DNA from: Micromonospora sp. WMMD1155
GTDB lineage: Bacteria > Actinomycetota > Actinomycetes > Mycobacteriales > Micromonosporaceae
Assembly: GCF_029581275.1 (NCBI RefSeq)
Contig: NZ_CP120742.1
Location: forward strand, 6,696,501 to 6,760,500
Reading direction: 5' to 3'
Length of the DNA: 64,000 nt
The notes beneath the pieces were generated by a model, which made no database searches, had not been told where the DNA came from, and worked only from the letters and a program-made list of their open reading frames with translations. Shown piece by piece: positions 1-7,947 of the stretch. A program made the translations under genes and the position numbers. Numbering within the stretch: the stretch's first letter is position 1; every line of letters starts with the position of its first letter.

Positions 1-270
1 CGTTTCGCGAAGCTGTTGGCGTACTCGGAGGTCGCCCTCGGGACCGCGCTGATCGCGCCGTTCTTCCCGGCGCCGCTGGTCGGGCTCGGTCTGACCGCGT
101 TCGGCGCGGGTCTGGTGCAGCTGTACCTGAAGACGCCGGGTTTGCGGGAGCCGGGGAGCATCCGCCCGACCCAGCAGGGCGCGGGGTTGGCCAAGGACGT
201 CTGGCTGGTCGGCGCGGGCCTGACCCTGGTGTTGGAGGGGCTGACCCACGGTCGGCGGCGGCGCTCCTGA
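1..270 (+). CDS. DoxX-like membrane protein, C-terminal fragment
   Basis: The reading frame is open at the left edge, so only the last 89 codons are visible and the true start lies outside the window. The fragment holds three hydrophobic stretches: an ALIAPFFP/VGLGL helix, a second part, and a final DVWLVGAGLTLVLEGL helix. It ends in a basic GRRRRS tail. The order (helix, KTPGLREPGSIRPTQQG loop, helix) resembles the C-terminal half of small DoxX-family inner-membrane proteins of actinobacteria. No catalytic residues are visible. The next gene follows 20 bases downstream on the same strand and may be cotranscribed. The family call is moderate and the function is unknown. Confidence 0.6.
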   Translation, partial: RFAKLLAYSEVALGTALIAPFFPAPLVGLGLTAFGAGLVQLYLKTPGLREPGSIRPTQQGAGLAKDVWLVGAGLTLVLEGLTHGRRRRS

Positions 271-290
271 GCCGGCGCTGAGGAGCGCAG

Positions 291-1472
291 TTGACCGACT
301 CCCGTTCGGTACGGCCGTTCTACCGGCCGATGCGACCGCGTCGACGCGACGAGCCGCACCGCGCGGCCACGCCGCTGGAACTGTTCTTCGACCTGTGTTT
401 CGTGGTGGCGGTGGCGCAGGCGGCCAGCGGTCTGCACCACGACGTCGCCGAGGGCCACCTCGGCCACGCGGTGCGCAGCTACGTCATGGTGTTCTTCGCG
501 ATCTGGTGGTCGTGGGTGAACTTCACCTGGTTCGCCTCGGCCTACGACACCGACGACGACGTCTACCGCATCACCACCCTGGTGCAGATCTCCGGTGCGC
601 TGATCCTGGCGGCCGGGGTGCCGCGTGCCTTCGCCGACGGAGACTTCGCGGTCATCACCTACGGGTACGTGGTGATGCGGCTGGCCGCCGTCGTGCACTG
701 GACCCGCGCGGCGGTCGGCGACCCCGGACACCGCCCGGCGGCACGCCGCTACGCGATCGGCGTGACGGTGGTGCAGATCGGCTGGCTGCTGCGGCTGTTG
801 CTCCCCGCCGAGTGGGCCATCGCGTCGTTCGTGCTGCTCCTGCTGGCCGACCTGCTGGTACCGGCGGTGGCCGAACGCCCCGGCATGACGCCCTGGCATC
901 CGCGGCACATCACCGAGCGGTACGGGCTGTTCACCCTCATCGTGCTCGGCGAGACGGTGCTGGCCATCTCGATGGCGATCCAGACCGGGCTCGACGCCGG
1001 TGAGCACGACCTCTGGTCACTCGCGGCGGCCGGCGCGGTCATCGTGTTCGCGCTCTGGTGGCTGTACTTCGACCGGCCGATCGAGGCGCCCGACCGGCTG
1101 CCGTACTCCCTGGTCTGGGGTTACGGCCACTACCTGGTCTTCGCGGCGATCGCCGCCATCGGGGCCGGGCTGGGCGCGGCGGTGGACGTCGACCGGGGCA
1201 AGGCGCACATCTCGGAGAGCACCGCCGGGTACGCGGTGGGCATCCCCGTCGCGGTCTTCCTGCTCACGATCTGGGTGCTGCACGTGCGGCGGCAGCAGCA
1301 CGGCGTGGTGGTCGTGGCCTTCCCGGTCGTCGCGCTGCTGGCGCTGTTCGCGCCGCTCGGCCCGGCCCCGGTGTACGCGCTCGCGGCCCTGCTGGTCGCC
1401 CTGGTGACGGTGACCGTGCTGCTGCGTCGCCGCGACGTCGGCCCCAGCGCGACGGTGGGCGACCCGGCCTGA
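291..1472 (+). CDS. Low temperature requirement protein A (LtrA) family membrane protein
   Basis: This is a 393-residue multi-span membrane protein. The N-terminus carries the LtrA-family signature ATPLELFFDLCFVVAVAQ followed by a GL-H segment, and about ten hydrophobic helices cover the rest, including an ITERYGLFTLIVLGETVLAI segment typical of the family. Length fits the family (about 370-420). It starts with TTG at 291, supported by AGGAG at 281-285 five bases upstream. LtrA was named from a cold-sensitive Listeria mutant; its molecular role is not established and it may be a transporter or channel. It lies just downstream of the DoxX-like fragment and converges on the SDR gene with a 12-base gap. 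Confidence 0.85.
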   Translation: MTDSRSVRPFYRPMRPRRRDEPHRAATPLELFFDLCFVVAVAQAASGLHHDVAEGHLGHAVRSYVMVFFAIWWSWVNFTWFASAYDTDDDVYRITTLVQISGALILAAGVPRAFADGDFAVITYGYVVMRLAAVVHWTRAAVGDPGHRPAARRYAIGVTVVQIGWLLRLLLPAEWAIASFVLLLLADLLVPAVAERPGMTPWHPRHITERYGLFTLIVLGETVLAISMAIQTGLDAGEHDLWSLAAAGAVIVFALWWLYFDRPIEAPDRLPYSLVWGYGHYLVFAAIAAIGAGLGAAVDVDRGKAHISESTAGYAVGIPVAVFLLTIWVLHVRRQQHGVVVVAFPVVALLALFAPLGPAPVYALAALLVALVTVTVLLRRRDVGPSATVGDPA

Positions 1473-1484
1473 CCGCGGTGCCGG

Positions 1485-2390
1485 TCAGGCCACCTCGCGG
1501 GCCGCGTCGGCGGCGGCCTCGGCGGCGGGGCGTGGCGCGGGCACGGCCGGCGTCGGGCGGACGACCCCCCGGTCCAGGCCGGTGACCAGGAGCCGGTTGT
1601 ACGAGCCCGGCAGCACCCGGGCCAGCAGGTCGGGCAGTTTCGCCGACCAGCCGATCAGCACCCGACCGCGACGCCGCTCGACGCCACGCAGGATCACCTC
1701 GGCGGCCCGCTCCGGCGCGATGGTGAGCAGCTTCTCGAACTGTGCCCGGCCGGCCGCGTACTCCTCGTGCGAGACGCCGCTGCCGATGCGGGCGTTCTCG
1801 GTGATGCGGGTGCGGATGCCGCCGGGGTGCACCGACGTCACCCCGATGCCGTCGTCGACCAGCTCGTGGCGCAGCGCCTCGGTGAGGCCACGCACGGCGA
1901 ACTTGCTCGCCGAGTACGCGGCCTGCCCGGCGGGTGCGATCAGCCCGAACAGGCTGGAGATGTTGACCAGGTGCGCGCCGCGTTCGGCCCGGAGGGTGGG
2001 CAGCAGCGCATGGGTCAGCTGCGCCACGGCCCGGAAGTTGACGTCGATCACCCAGCTGAACTCGTCGAACGTCACCTGGTCGAACCGGCCCCCGAGGCCG
2101 ACCCCGGCGTTGTTGACCAGCAGCCGCACGCGCGGATGCCGCTGGCCGATCTCCGCGGCCACCTGGGCGGTCGCGGTCGCGTCGGCGAGATCCACCACGT
2201 ACGTGTGCAGCCGGCGGTCCGGGTGCGCGACGCGGATCGCGGCGACGACCGCGTCCAGTCGCTCCGCGTCGCGGTCCAGCAGCACCAGGTCGCTGCCCCG
2301 ACGGGCCAGCGCGTGCGCCAACGCCGCGCCGATGCCGCTGGCCGCTCCGGTGACCACGGCCGTGGCGCCGGTGAACTCGAACCTCCGCAC
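1485..2390 (-). CDS. SDR family oxidoreductase (SadH-like)
   Basis: This 301-residue protein is a classical short-chain dehydrogenase/reductase. It has the nucleotide-binding motif TGAASGIG at residues 14-21, NNAG at 93-96, catalytic Ser near 145 in NISSLFGL, and Tyr159/Lys163 in YSASK. The stretch from NISSLFGLIAP to VHPGGIRT and the C-terminal GSYNRLL resemble mycobacterial SadH (Rv3085), recalled from memory. The start is GTG at 2390 with GAGGAG seven bases upstream. It lies 21 bases after the monooxygenase gene on the same strand, so the pair is probably one transcript. In mycobacteria the same FMO-SDR pairing occurs in the mymA operon, linked to cell-envelope lipids. The substrate here is unknown. 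Confidence 0.85.
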   Translation of the reverse strand: MRRFEFTGATAVVTGAASGIGAALAHALARRGSDLVLLDRDAERLDAVVAAIRVAHPDRRLHTYVVDLADATATAQVAAEIGQRHPRVRLLVNNAGVGLGGRFDQVTFDEFSWVIDVNFRAVAQLTHALLPTLRAERGAHLVNISSLFGLIAPAGQAAYSASKFAVRGLTEALRHELVDDGIGVTSVHPGGIRTRITENARIGSGVSHEEYAAGRAQFEKLLTIAPERAAEVILRGVERRRGRVLIGWSAKLPDLLARVLPGSYNRLLVTGLDRGVVRPTPAVPAPRPAAEAAADAAREVA

Positions 2391-2411
2391 GGGGTGCTCC
2401 TCTCCTGGCGG

Positions 2412-3920
2412 TCACCGACGCTCGGACGACACGGCACGTCGGGTGCCGGTGGGCGCGACCGCCGCACCGGCCCGGGAGAACCGCACACCCTCGTCGGTGA
2501 GCCTGCCGTGCCGCATCAGCAGCACGTCACGGGGGTAGTTCTGGTGCAGTCGCCAGGGCGCGTCGGCGCCCTGCTTGGGCAGCGCGTCGACGGCGCGCAG
2601 CACGTAGCCGGAGCGCAGGTCGATCAGCGGCACCCGTCGCGCGTCGGGCGGCGGGAGCGGTGTGACGACCTGCTGGCCGGTGCGGTCCAGGTGCCGCAGA
2701 AGACGGCAGACGTACCCGGCGACCAGGTCGGCCTTGAGCGTCCACGACGCGTTGGTGTAGCCGAGGGTCAACGCGAAGTTCGGCACGCCGGACAGCATCA
2801 TGCCCTTGTAGGCGACGGTGCTCGCGAGGTCGACGTCGACGCCGTCCACCCGCAGCGTCAGACCACCGACGGCGAGCAGGTTGAGCCCGGTGGCGGTGAC
2901 CACGACGTCGGCGGGCAACTCGTCTCCGGAGGTCAGCCGGACACCGTCGGGGGTGAAGGTGTCGACGGTGTCGGTGACCACCGACGCCCGGCCCTGCCGC
3001 ACGGCGGTGAACAGGTCACCGTCGGGTGCCACGCAGAGCCGCTGGTCCCACGGGTCGTAGCGGGGTGAGAAGTGTCTGTCGACGTCGTACCCGACCGGGA
3101 GTCGGCCGGCGGCGGCCCGACGCAACGCCCGTCTCACCAGGCCGGGGGCGCGCCGGCTGAGCTGGTAGGTGACCGTGGACAGCAGCACGTTCTTCCCGCG
3201 CACCACCGGATACGCGGCAGCCGCCGGCAGCCGGCGCCGCAACGCGTCGGCCAGCCGGTCCCGCGAGGACAACGCCATGACGTACGTGGGGGAGCGCTGC
3301 AGCATCGTCACGTGGGCGGCCCGCTGCGCCATCGCCGGCACCAGGGTCACCGCGGTGGCGCCGCTGCCGATCACCACCACCCGCTGACCGGTGTGGTCGA
3401 GGTCGTCGGGCCAGTGCTGCGGGTGCACCAGCCGCCCGGCGTACGCGTCGACGCCGGGCAGCGGTGGTGTGTAGCCCTCGTCGTAGCGGTAGTAGCCGGT
3501 GCAGGCGAAGAGGAACGAGCAGGTCAGCACCACCGTCTCGGCGGTGTCGACGCGCTGGGCGTGCACCGTCCAGCGGGCGGTGGCGCTGTGCCACTCGGCG
3601 CGCAGCACCCGGTGCCGGAAGCGGATGTGCCGCTGCACGTCGTACTCCCGGGCGGTCTCGTCGACGTACTCCCGGATGGTCGCGCCGTCGGCGATGGCCT
3701 TCGGCGCGGTCCAGGGTTTGAACGCGTAGCCGAGGGTGAACATGTCCGAGTCCGAGCGGATGCCCGGGTAGCGGAACAGGTCCCAGGTGCCGCCCACGGC
3801 GTCGCGCGCCTCCAGCACCGCGTACGTCTTGTCCGGGCAGTCCCGGGTCAGGTGGCAGGCGGCCCCGATGCCGGACAGCCCGGCGCCGACGATCAGCACG
3901 TCGACGTGGTCGGAGGCCAT
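2412..3920 (-). CDS. Flavin-containing monooxygenase, EthA/MymA (Baeyer-Villiger) type
   Basis: This is a 502-residue FAD/NADPH monooxygenase. The N-terminal FAD motif is GAGLSG (G12-x-G14-xx-G17), followed by GGTWDLFRYPGIRSDSDM, which is nearly invariant in EthA and MymA. The Baeyer-Villiger fingerprint appears as YAGRLVHPQHWP, and the second Rossmann motif as VVIGSGATAVT. ATATGLN and the C-terminal YTNASWTLKADL block also match EthA-class enzymes. Such enzymes insert oxygen next to carbonyls or oxidise sulfur; EthA activates ethionamide in mycobacteria. I place the start at ATG 3920, which has GGAGGA seven bases upstream, rather than the ATG at 3935. It probably forms an operon with the downstream SDR. 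The substrate is unknown. Confidence 0.88.
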   Translation of the reverse strand: MASDHVDVLIVGAGLSGIGAACHLTRDCPDKTYAVLEARDAVGGTWDLFRYPGIRSDSDMFTLGYAFKPWTAPKAIADGATIREYVDETAREYDVQRHIRFRHRVLRAEWHSATARWTVHAQRVDTAETVVLTCSFLFACTGYYRYDEGYTPPLPGVDAYAGRLVHPQHWPDDLDHTGQRVVVIGSGATAVTLVPAMAQRAAHVTMLQRSPTYVMALSSRDRLADALRRRLPAAAAYPVVRGKNVLLSTVTYQLSRRAPGLVRRALRRAAAGRLPVGYDVDRHFSPRYDPWDQRLCVAPDGDLFTAVRQGRASVVTDTVDTFTPDGVRLTSGDELPADVVVTATGLNLLAVGGLTLRVDGVDVDLASTVAYKGMMLSGVPNFALTLGYTNASWTLKADLVAGYVCRLLRHLDRTGQQVVTPLPPPDARRVPLIDLRSGYVLRAVDALPKQGADAPWRLHQNYPRDVLLMRHGRLTDEGVRFSRAGAAVAPTGTRRAVSSERR

Positions 3921-3985
3921 TCGGCGTTCCTCCATCCGGGGCGGTGGACGGACCCTAACACCGCACCCGAATGGGTCGGAAGCCG

Positions 3986-4444
3986 CTAGTCGGACGCCCG
4001 GGTGAAGCTCATGATCCAGTTGGTCTCCCAGGTCTGCTCACCGTCGACGGAGAACGCCTGCTCCCAGCGGGCGGTGGTCGCGCTGATGTCCGACCAGACG
4101 AACCGGCACCGCACCGGTCGCCCCTCGTGCTGGTCGTCGGCGTAGAAGTGGCCGACCCCGTCGACGAAGCGTCCCACCATCGGCGGCAGCCCCAGTACCC
4201 CGTCGACACTGCTCATCCAGTAGATCGACCACTCCTCGCGAGCCGGGTCGAAGATCCGGACGGTGGCGCCGGCGGAGCCCCTGGTCGGGAACGTGATCTC
4301 GTCGAAGTTCCCGCCACCGGCGAAGAACCCGTGCGCGACCGACACCCCGGGGAACTCCTCCCACTCGTCGGAGCCGACCAGCCGCTCGCGCAGCCGCCGG
4401 TTGACGACGTTCCAGGTGCCGGTGAAGAAGTCGAAGTCGCCCAT
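3986..4444 (-). CDS. Hypothetical protein with lipocalin-like start
   Basis: This 152-residue cytoplasmic protein begins FDFFTGTWNVVNRRL, with the G-x-W pattern seen at the first strand of calycin/lipocalin-like barrels. Alternating hydrophobic strands run to the end, with many aromatic residues (WSIYWMSS, HFYADD, WETNWIMSF). There is no signal peptide and there are no helices. Its ATG overlaps the stop of the upstream gene (TGATG at 4442-4446), so the two are translationally coupled. The pair is divergent from a WYL regulator that probably controls it. I recognise the fold type only weakly and cannot name a ligand or reaction. Confidence 0.7.
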   Translation of the reverse strand: MGDFDFFTGTWNVVNRRLRERLVGSDEWEEFPGVSVAHGFFAGGGNFDEITFPTRGSAGATVRIFDPAREEWSIYWMSSVDGVLGLPPMVGRFVDGVGHFYADDQHEGRPVRCRFVWSDISATTARWEQAFSVDGEQTWETNWIMSFTRASD

Positions 4445-4923
4445 CAGCGGCCCACCGGCCCTTCCGCTCGCGTGTCGCGCAGATAGTCGGTCAGGTCGGG
4501 GCTCTCCGGTGCCAGCATGTGCCGCACCCAGGCGGCCCGCTCGTGTTCCAGCACCGCCAGCTCCCAGACACAGCCCACCGCGGGGCGACGCAGCTCGACG
4601 AAGTGCGTGGGGTCCTGGTCCGGGCAGTCCAGCGCCGGTTGCCCGGCTGCCGCGACGCGGATCTCCACCGCGTTGTCCCACACCCAGGTGTACGCCAGCA
4701 GGTAGGCGCCGGTGTCCGCGCCCCGGTGCAGCACCACCCACCCGGCGGCCGGGGTGCCGTCGTCCACGACGTCGGCCAGCAGGGCGGGCAGCAGGTCGTA
4801 CGCGGCCTTCTCCACCTCCGACTCGATCCGCTGTTCCGGCTGGTCGATGTGGTAGCGCTTGAGCTGTCGACCGTCCACCGTGATCGGTTCCGGCGTGCTC
4901 AGATCCTTGTCGCGAAATGCCAT
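4444..4923 (-). CDS. Conserved hypothetical protein, WYL-regulator neighbour
   Basis: This is a 159-residue soluble protein of unknown function. It opens MAFRDKDLSTPEP, has a helical middle (RIESEVEKAAYDLLPALLADVV) and then a strand-rich half with WVVLHRG, YLLAYTWVWDN and HFVELRRPAVGCVWEL. No known catalytic motif is visible. Its stop overlaps the ATG of the next gene, giving tight coupling. Its start lies 24 bases from the CTGACA/TGTCAG palindrome that separates it from the divergent WYL regulator, so it is a likely regulated target. Confidence 0.75.
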   Translation of the reverse strand: MAFRDKDLSTPEPITVDGRQLKRYHIDQPEQRIESEVEKAAYDLLPALLADVVDDGTPAAGWVVLHRGADTGAYLLAYTWVWDNAVEIRVAAAGQPALDCPDQDPTHFVELRRPAVGCVWELAVLEHERAAWVRHMLAPESPDLTDYLRDTRAEGPVGR

Positions 4924-4946
4924 GCCGGGACGGTACGAGCGATCCC

Positions 4947-4963
4947 CTGACAGCTAGTGTCAG
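4947..4963. promoter_or_regulatory. Palindromic operator candidate between divergent genes
   Basis: CTGACA at 4947-4952 and TGTCAG at 4958-4963 form a perfect 6+6 inverted repeat with a 5-base spacer. It lies 23 bases upstream of the minus-strand gene start (4923) and 4 bases before the GTG of the WYL regulator (4968). Such a site would let the regulator control both itself and the divergent pair. That it binds this regulator is inference. Confidence 0.5.
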
Positions 4964-4967
4964 TGAA

Positions 4968-5945
4968 GTGCGGGCCAGTCGACTTCTCTCCGTCCTGATG
5001 CTGCTCCAGACCCACGGTCGGCTCACCGCCGCCCAGCTCGCCGAGCGGTTGGCCGTCTCGCCCCGCACCATCTACCGGGACGTCGAGTCGCTGCACACCG
5101 CCGGCATCCCGCTCTACGGAGAGGCCGGGCACGCCGGCGGTTACCAGCTGGTCGACGGCTGGCGGACCCGCCTGACCGGGCTGACCACTGAGGAGGCCGA
5201 CCGGCTGTTCCTGGCCGGGCTGCCCGGCCCCGCCGACGAGCTGGGCTACGGTGATGTGGTGGCCGCGCTGCAACTCAAGCTGCACGCCGCGCTCCCCGCA
5301 CCGCTGCGCGACCGGGCGGCCCGACTTCAGCAACGCTTCCACCTCGACGCGCCCGGCTGGTACGCCGACGGCGACGCCTCACCGGAGTTGGCCCGCACTG
5401 CCGAGGCGGTCTGGCGGCAACACCGCGTCGAGGTGCGCTACCGGAGCTGGAACGGTGAGGTGACCCGGGTGCTGGAGCCGTACGGCCTGGTGCTCAAGGG
5501 TGGCCGGTGGTATGTGGTGGCCGACCAGCCCGGCCGGGGCGCACCGGCGACCTACCGGGTCAGCCAGATCCTCGCCCTGACTCCGCTCGCGCAGGAGTTC
5601 GACCGGCCCGCCGACTTCGACCTGCCGTCGTGGTGGCGGGAGCACGTGGTCGGGTTCCGCACCCGACTGCACCGCGACCAGGCCACCGTACGACTCTCCC
5701 CCGCCGGTCGGGAACGACTGCGGGAGGTCGCCGGCGACCCGGTGGTGACGGCCGTGGAGGCCAGCGCCGGGCCGCCGGACGAGCGGGGCTGGGTGACCGC
5801 CGTGCTGCCGATCGAGTCGCTCACCCATGCCCACGGTGACCTGCTGCGCCTCGGCGCCGACGTCGAGGTGCTCGCCCCGGCGACGCTGCGCGAGCGCCTG
5901 GCCGCGACGGCGGCCGGGCTCGCCGCGCTCTACGCCGCCGACTGA
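4968..5945 (+). CDS. WYL-domain HTH transcriptional regulator (YafY type)
   Basis: This is a 325-residue regulator. The N-terminal winged HTH (residues about 1-60) includes LLQTHGRLTAAQLAERLAVSPRTIYRDVESL. A central WYL domain includes the KGGRWYVVAD strand, and a C-terminal WCX-type extension follows. WYL domains sense small ligands or nucleic acid in bacterial regulators. I place the start at GTG 4968 because the protein then begins directly before the HTH, and because the CTGACA palindrome would otherwise lie inside the coding region. There is no clear Shine-Dalgarno site, so translation may be leaderless. It is divergent from two small genes and is probably an autoregulator. Confidence 0.85.
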   Translation: MRASRLLSVLMLLQTHGRLTAAQLAERLAVSPRTIYRDVESLHTAGIPLYGEAGHAGGYQLVDGWRTRLTGLTTEEADRLFLAGLPGPADELGYGDVVAALQLKLHAALPAPLRDRAARLQQRFHLDAPGWYADGDASPELARTAEAVWRQHRVEVRYRSWNGEVTRVLEPYGLVLKGGRWYVVADQPGRGAPATYRVSQILALTPLAQEFDRPADFDLPSWWREHVVGFRTRLHRDQATVRLSPAGRERLREVAGDPVVTAVEASAGPPDERGWVTAVLPIESLTHAHGDLLRLGADVEVLAPATLRERLAATAAGLAALYAAD

Positions 5946-6040
5946 CCGGCTTCCGACATCTCCACAGTGGAGATGCCCGAGGGCATCGATTGTCGGCATC
6001 GTGTGCCACCCTGGGTGCGTTCGCCCAGCGGTCACCGGAG

Positions 6041-6673
6041 GTGAGGGTCACGTTACGGCTACGCGCACTGGTCGCCGTCCCCGGCACCGGGCCGGTGACC
6101 CTCGACGTCCCCGCCGGCACGCTCGCCGCCCTGGTCGCCCCGCCCCGGTTCGGCACCGCCGTCGCCCGGGTCCTGGTCGGCCTCGCCGCTCCGGTGACCG
6201 GCCGCATCCTGGTCGGCGACCGGGACGTCACCGCGCTGCCGCCGCCCCGCCGGCAGATCGGCTACGTGCCGGCCGGCGGTGCGCTGCTGCCGCAACTCAC
6301 CGTGCGCCGCAACATCGAGTACGGCCAGCGCAAACGCGAACGGGTGCACGAGGTGGCCGACGACTGGACGACCACGGTCGTCGACCGGCTCGAGTTGGCG
6401 CTGTCGCTCACCCTGCTGCCGCACCAGATCTCCGCCGCCCAACGGTTCCGGGTGGCGCTCGCCCGGGCGGCGGCCTGCCTGCCCGAGGTGCTCGTCGTCG
6501 ACCTGCCGGCGGGGTCGGCCGGTGACAGCCGCCTCGCCGACCTGATGCCCCGACTCTCCCCACCCGAGGCGCCCGGGGTGGCCGTGCTGGTCTGCACCGC
6601 CGACCCGGCCACCCTGGCCGAGATCCCGGTCCGGCACGACCTCGTCACCGAGCCGAGCGAGGCGACCCGATGA
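6041..6673 (+). CDS. Degenerate ABC ATPase-like protein (pseudo-NBD)
   Basis: This 210-residue protein aligns along its length with sugar-importer ATPases: TGRILVGDRDVTALPPPRR, then LLPQLTVRRNIEYG, then RFRVALARA. Every catalytic motif is altered. The Walker A position reads APPRFGTAVAR at about residues 34-43, with no GK[ST]. The Q-loop Gln is lost (GYVPAGG), LSGGQ is ISAAQ, Walker B is VLVVDLP with Leu in place of the catalytic Glu, and the switch His is lost (CTAD). The frame is intact and its ATGA overlaps the binding-protein gene. The start is GTG 6041 with GGAG directly before it, so it may be leaderless. Codon 5 is TTA. Hydrolysis seems unlikely; a structural or regulatory role is inferred. 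Confidence 0.75.
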   Translation: MRVTLRLRALVAVPGTGPVTLDVPAGTLAALVAPPRFGTAVARVLVGLAAPVTGRILVGDRDVTALPPPRRQIGYVPAGGALLPQLTVRRNIEYGQRKRERVHEVADDWTTTVVDRLELALSLTLLPHQISAAQRFRVALARAAACLPEVLVVDLPAGSAGDSRLADLMPRLSPPEAPGVAVLVCTADPATLAEIPVRHDLVTEPSEATR

Positions 6674-7947
6674 GACCGACCGGCCGGACGAGCCGTCGCG
6701 CAGTGCTGCGCGCCGCCGCCGCGGGTGTCGCCGCGGTGACCGCCGGCTGCTCCGGCGGAACCCGGTCGGTGCAGGTGGCGGTGGTCTGGAGCACCAGCGA
6801 GCTGGACCGGTTCCGCCGGGTCGTCGCCGACTACCCCGGGTCGGTGCAGGTGGTCAGCGCCGGCAACGACGTCGACGCGTTCCTGCGGGCCCGGCACCTC
6901 GCGGGCACCAGCCCGGACGTGGCGATCCTGCCCCGCCCGGGTCTGGTCACCGAGTACGCCCAGCGCGGTTGGCTGAGCACGGTGCGCCCGTCCGGCGAGT
7001 ACGCCGTACCCGACGGGCTGGGTGACCTCCTGACCGCCGACGGTCGGCGCTACGGGGTGTGGGTGAAGGCGGCGCACAAGTCGTTGGTCTGGCACCTGCC
7101 GTCGATGCTCCCCGAGCAGCCGACCGACTGGGACGCGCTGGTCGAGCGCACCCGGCGGCTCGGCGCGGCGGCCCGGCGCGACGGCGGCCCCGCGCCCCTG
7201 GCCATCGGCGCCGCGGACGGCTGGGTGCTCACCGACTGGTTCGAGAACGTGCTGGCCGACGTGGCACCGGAGAGTTACGACGCTCTCGCCGGGCCGGACG
7301 CGGACTGGCAGGGCAGGCCGGTGCGGGACGCCCTGGACCGGCTGGCCGGGCTCTGGAGCATCGACGGCGCGTTCCTCGGCGGCGGCCGTCGCGCCCTGCT
7401 CACCCAGTACGAGGAGTCGGTGATCCAGGTGGTGTATTCCCGGCGTGCGGTGATGCTCTGCGGGGCCGACTTCACCGCAGACGTCGTCGGCCCGTTCCAG
7501 CGCGGCCCGGAGGCACCCGTCACGTTCCCGTTCCCGGGCACCCGACCGGGAGGCGGCCCACTGATCGTCGGTGGGGACGCGGCGGTGGCGTTCGCGGGCT
7601 CCGCGGGCGGGGTCGAGCTGGTCCAGTGGCTCACCGAGGCCGATTCGTTCCGGTCCTGGCTGCGCGCCGGCGGCTACCTCTCGCCCAACACCAACGTCCC
7701 GATCACCAGCTACGCCGACGAGGTCGGTCGGCGGCTCGCCCGGGAGATGCAGGCGCCCGGCACGTTGCGCTTCGACCTCTCCGACCAGTTGCCGGGCGCG
7801 TTCACCGGCTCGGACGGCGTCGGCATCTGGCGCATCATGCAGGGCTTCTTCGCCGACGTCACCGACGGTGTGGGCGCAGGCGAGGCGATCCGCCGCGCCA
7901 CCGGTCAGCTCGCCCTGGCGGCCCGCAACGCGGGCGGCGGCCGATGA
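6670..7947 (+). CDS. ABC transporter extracellular solute-binding lipoprotein (AglE-like)
   Basis: This is a 425-residue extracellular solute-binding protein. The N-terminus has a twin-arginine pattern (TSRRAVLRAAA), a hydrophobic stretch and a lipobox VTAGC, so it should be exported by Tat and anchored as a lipoprotein. The mature part has the bilobal sugar-binder pattern, with PDVAILPRPGL, YGVWVKAAHKSLVW and DWFENVL segments that resemble alpha-glucoside-binding AglE-class proteins (from memory). Late motifs GGDAAVAFAG and YLSPN are also typical. It overlaps both neighbours by ATGA, which indicates one coupled operon with the ATPase-like and permease genes. The likely cargo is an oligosaccharide; specificity is not determined. 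Confidence 0.85.
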   Translation: MRPTGRTSRRAVLRAAAAGVAAVTAGCSGGTRSVQVAVVWSTSELDRFRRVVADYPGSVQVVSAGNDVDAFLRARHLAGTSPDVAILPRPGLVTEYAQRGWLSTVRPSGEYAVPDGLGDLLTADGRRYGVWVKAAHKSLVWHLPSMLPEQPTDWDALVERTRRLGAAARRDGGPAPLAIGAADGWVLTDWFENVLADVAPESYDALAGPDADWQGRPVRDALDRLAGLWSIDGAFLGGGRRALLTQYEESVIQVVYSRRAVMLCGADFTADVVGPFQRGPEAPVTFPFPGTRPGGGPLIVGGDAAVAFAGSAGGVELVQWLTEADSFRSWLRAGGYLSPNTNVPITSYADEVGRRLAREMQAPGTLRFDLSDQLPGAFTGSDGVGIWRIMQGFFADVTDGVGAGEAIRRATGQLALAARNAGGGR

